A stretch of DNA of 11,380 nt from Rodentolepis nana (Eukaryota > Platyhelminthes > Cestoda > Cyclophyllidea > Hymenolepididae). Within the stretch, counting starts at the first letter, position 1, and every line of letters starts with the position of its first letter. A program made the position numbers and the translations under genes. The stretch covers positions 8,977-20,356 of the forward strand of contig UZAE01013655.1 of NCBI GenBank assembly GCA_900617975.1, given 5' to 3'. Below are positions 9,701 to 11,380 of this stretch, piece after piece. Under the pieces are notes generated by a model. It was not told the DNA's origin. It did not search any database and saw only the letters and a program-made list of their open reading frames with translations.

Positions 9701-10354
9701 CCGTATATTTATAAACGTCATTAATGAGTCACAATATTTAAATGTCTTAATGTACACTGGTTAGCGATTTAAGTAAATAACGTAAAGCGAGCTACTTTAT
9801 GAGCCCAGCTCTCCCTGAGTTCGATCAATTGAATTCGGCCATATACTGCATCGGAGTATTGAGATATCTTTGTCATAGTTTCAATCCTACTTAAATCTAT
9901 ATTTATATCTGTTCTTTATCACGCGCTAAATAGGCTTTGGTTGTCTTAGTTTAACCGGCACATTACTTTTTACTTGAAATATCAACTGGTATTGAAGCTA
10001 ACTTATCCAAGCGGCAACGACATCTAGGCTCTTTATAAACTTAGAATAGCCTGGTAACTATATAGACTGGAAGTGGACAAGATCAACAGGTTTCTTAAAT
10101 ATACTATTTGTTTTAGAGATCGGAATTGGCGGCTTAATTCCAGTCCCAAAACAGCTGCAGTCAAATCTGAAGTATCTTCTCCCTCAACACCAAGTTTTTC
10201 GTTACCTCCTCAATCTCGATTTGGTATTCGATCAATACTAAAAAAGACATTGTGCACAACACCCACAACTCCGAATTCTCCGGTATTAATGGCTTCCAAT
10301 CTGGATTCTGGGGGAGAAAAACCGGATTTTTATAAAGGCGAGTTTGTAGATTAA
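2959..10354 (+). CDS. HROB: HROB-like homologous recombination OB-fold protein, 9 exons, 375 aa
   Basis: Exons are 2959-3001, 3042-3115, 3184-3219, 3256-3408, 3444-3552, 3632-3717, 6817-7073, 9182-9313 and 10117-10354. They total 1128 nt, all junctions agree in phase, and the frame stays open to TAA at 10352-10354. Residues 23-27 are KKRKR (NLS-like), followed by IPGP at 28-31, which resembles from memory the FPGPAG-type motif of HROB. Residues 73-102 carry VDAIWDRVARLF and a PESWKIF segment. About 110-191 is the OB-fold (DUF4539/HROB type): GKIPVLCASVEKI, AVLQDETG, GAVLVLKQ, FYLNITPSNVIQIF. Residues 230-355 are low-complexity, rich in Ser, Pro and Thr. In animals HROB promotes MCM8-MCM9 helicase activity and DNA synthesis after RAD51 loading in recombination and crosslink repair, in the nucleus. 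The protein is short against human HROB (about 650 aa) and I see no acidic N-terminus. Family assignment is confident; exact gene ends and exon 1 are less so. Confidence 0.85.
3718..6816 (+). other. Intron 6 of the HROB-like gene, 3.1 kb
   Basis: The intron runs from GTTAGT after ...VLVLKQ to TTTTACATCAG before ISLFSLNQ. It splits the OB-fold between two adjacent conserved segments, so no coding exon is expected to be missing inside it. The sequence is AT-rich, with a pyrimidine-rich sense strand around 4200-5300. It holds a run of 11 G (5216-5226) and scattered short open frames on both strands. The most protein-like, minus 5447-5725, is treated as a finding. I see no recognisable transposon, tRNA or nested gene. 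Confidence 0.75.
6817..7073 (+). CDS. HROB: HROB-like exon 7: end of OB-fold and Pro/Ser linker
   Basis: The acceptor CATCAG opens in phase 0 with ISLFSLNQ, and FYLNITPSNVIQIF completes the OB-fold. The order Phe-Tyr-Leu-Asn-Ile-Thr-Pro-x-Asn is the strongest family signature in the window; vertebrate HROB carries a closely similar HYLNVTPxN-type segment (from memory). After it come a charged, probably helical stretch (LASARALEDV, LSLKELKDLVAECF) and the Pro/Ser run SPPSPPAPSSPS. The exon ends AG|GTGAGT in phase 2. Frame reading left of 6817 is intronic, so the apparent ATG at 6736 is not a start. Confidence 0.85.
7074..9181 (+). other. Intron 7 of the HROB-like gene, 2.1 kb
   Basis: The intron has donor GTGAGT and acceptor TTTTTATCCCTTGCAG. 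It is AT-rich. It holds a tandem of a 7-base unit (ATTACTG type, about three copies, 7782-7801) and a very strong poly-T tract at 8161-8193 followed by ACCAG, which looks like an unused or alternative acceptor (see findings). No exon that keeps phase 2 to phase 2 was found inside it, and I see no mobile element. Confidence 0.7.
9182..9313 (+). CDS. HROB: HROB-like exon 8: basic Ser/Lys linker
   Basis: This 132-base exon enters and leaves in phase 2 (donor GC|GTAAGT). It encodes about 44 residues of basic, disorder-like sequence (YPLKPTVAPRS, TTPKKAKCSSSRH, TSKNSPSL). Length and phase are symmetric, so skipping it would keep the frame of exon 9; it could be a cassette exon. There is no domain here. 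The lysine-rich TPKKAK could be a second nuclear-localisation stretch. Confidence 0.75.
9314..10116 (+). other. Intron 8 of the HROB-like gene, 803 bp
   Basis: The donor is GTAAGT (9314) and the acceptor ACTATTTGTTTTAG (AG 10115-10116). It is AT-rich and I see nothing else in it. The open frame that appears to start at 10073 begins inside this intron. Confidence 0.7.
10117..10354 (+). CDS. HROB: HROB-like terminal exon 9
   Basis: One base completes the split codon, then 78 codons run to TAA at 10352-10354. The encoded tail (residues 298-375) is disorder-like and rich in SP/TP pairs (SSPSTPSF, TTPTTPNSP), which fit proline-directed kinase sites. Between them sits a basic-hydrophobic motif, RFGIRSILKK (331-340), a candidate protein-binding peptide. 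The end is acidic and aromatic (KPDFYKGEFVD). I know of no enzymatic motif here; its role as an interaction tail is inference. Confidence 0.8.
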
Positions 10355-10675
10355 GTTATTACCATTTTTATACTTATTGTCAAATACTGATGCATTCCAT
10401 TAAAGTTGAATTCTCTATTTACCAACAGTAAAGATAAGGAGTTATAAATTGCAACTTGGTATTTTTTATTCTAGGTTAAAATATCTAGTTGTTCTGAACT
10501 GCACCGCAAGGCGTATTTTTACTCACTTTATACTTAAGTGGACTTTTCGATTCTGCTATCATTTGATGTGCGTTCAATCACTCATGCCAATATTTAGTAT
10601 TTGCAGTGACTTATTTTTTGAAATTATTTCCATCATAAATTTTTGTGGATTTCCTAACGCTTCTTGAACAATAAA
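10355..10675 (+). terminator. HROB-like 3' UTR with AATAAA poly(A) signal
   Basis: A canonical AATAAA lies at 10670-10675, about 315 bases after the stop codon. The intervening AT-rich sequence has an open frame at 10449-10667, but no codon pattern or splice context supports it. Cleavage is expected some 10-30 bases downstream of the signal. Confidence 0.55.
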
Positions 10676-11135
10676 TGTTAGTTGTAGTTTGATTTTTTTG
10701 GAGCATCAGTGATCCCTAGAAAGGCTAGGTTGAAAGCACTTTAAAATGATTTCCGAAGGAGCCATTTGCAGGTTCGATTATGTTTCTTCGTACCCGCTTA
10801 CGGTCATCGACATCTACTTCATATAGCACGCTAAATCGTCAAATTATGATGGTTTCATCTAAGAATGTTCCATTTCGCCTATAATCCTTTGCGCTTGAAG
10901 GTGGACTTTCGAAGATTGAAGCCATTAGGGAAAGGGCATAGTGTAACGTTTTCGGTCTTTATCTAACGTTATTCTTTCGTTGACTCTAAAAGAATGGTAC
11001 TTATTTGATTAAGAGATAATGGAGAATTAAATTCATGCGTATTTTCTTCACTCCTTATAATGATAGTTATTTATTTCAAATGGCAGGCGTTATGATAGGT
11101 ATCATTAGCCCATTAGTTGACTTCGGGCTTCACAG
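10676..11135 (+). other. Intergenic stretch after the HROB-like gene
   Basis: This AT-rich sequence follows the HROB-like poly(A) signal. It includes TTTGCAG (AG 10770-10771) followed by ATG at 10780 and a 34-codon frame rich in Arg, Ser and Thr ending at 10884. No convincing donor follows, so it is not called as a gene. Nothing else is recognised. Confidence 0.4.
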
Positions 11136-11365
11136 AAAGAAAGAAAGAGGAACACCAAAGTGTCAAAAAGTCGAGAGGGGGGACAGAATAATGATTCACA
11201 GACGTAAAAGAGACAGACATAAAGGTAGAAAAAAGGTGAGTACTGTTTAATTAGTGGAATATGAAATGCGGTGGGGTCTCGGTAGTTTGAAGTCAGAAGT
11301 CAACTGCCGATTAATAGACTTTTTTGCCGTATGAGTATACGTTGCCCAGAGTGCACCACGTGGAG
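11136..11365 (+). CDS. Candidate 5' exons of a following gene, partial
   Basis: A purine-rich block at 11136-11235 stands out from its T-rich surroundings. It lies between acceptor GGGCTTCACAG and a strong donor AAAAAAG|GTGAGT. After an 82-base intron, acceptor TTAATAG (ending 11317) opens 11318-11365, which ends in TGGAG|GTAAGT. Two readings remain: a basic one through HRRKRDRHKGRKK then TFLPYEYTLPRV, or one using acceptor TTCACAG at 11198-11199 giving VKETDIKVEKR then SIRCPECTTWR with a CPEC pair. No family can be named, and the gene runs off the right edge. Confidence 0.4.
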
Positions 11366-11380
11366 GTAAGTCTATCGCAC

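Noticed and set aside
10449..10667. 72-codon frame in the 3' UTR
   Set aside because: It lies between the stop codon and the poly(A) signal, is rich in Phe/Cys/Ile and has no splice context.
10780..10884. 34-codon Arg/Ser/Thr-rich frame after TTTGCAG, resembling a mitochondrial presequence
   Set aside because: No usable donor follows and it stops at 10882-10884; too short to claim.

Overview
This is an AT-rich window of eukaryotic nuclear DNA with no bacterial, plasmid or viral layout. Genes are broken into small exons with GT..AG introns, so no long open frame survives. Two features point to a parasitic flatworm (trematode or cestode): several introns of only 35-40 bp, and short introns at the 5' end of a gene followed by kilobase-sized introns at its 3' end, a gradient known from Schistosoma. 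The flatworm assignment is an inference.

The main find is a complete plus-strand gene of nine exons (coding 2959-10354). Its exons join in phase into a 375-residue protein that I assign to the HROB family (homologous recombination OB-fold protein, also C17orf53 or MCM8IP). The assignment rests on the OB-fold at residues about 110-191 (IPVLCASVEKI, AVLQDETG, GAVLVLKQ, FYLNITPSNVIQIF), a nuclear-localisation-like KKRKR followed by an IPGP motif, and a Ser/Pro/Thr-rich tail. In animals HROB works with the MCM8-MCM9 helicase in post-synaptic homologous recombination and crosslink repair.

Left of it, on the minus strand, lies the 3' part of a second gene (191-1280, possibly to 1538). Six exons join in phase and end in a stop codon with a poly(A) signal 70 bases downstream. 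The visible product is a basic stretch, a roughly 65-residue coiled coil and a basic C-terminus. I do not recognise its family. The two genes are divergent and share about 1.4 kb of upstream DNA.

At the left edge, a possible ATG of a further minus-strand gene (39-37) follows the coiled-coil gene's poly(A) signal by about 75 bases. At the right edge, purine-rich sequence and two good donor sites (after 11235 and 11365) suggest the first exons of another plus-strand gene. The rest is intron, UTR or intergenic sequence with no recognisable mobile element, tRNA, rRNA or CRISPR. All exon calls come from splice signals and reading-phase agreement by eye, with no alignment or transcript data.
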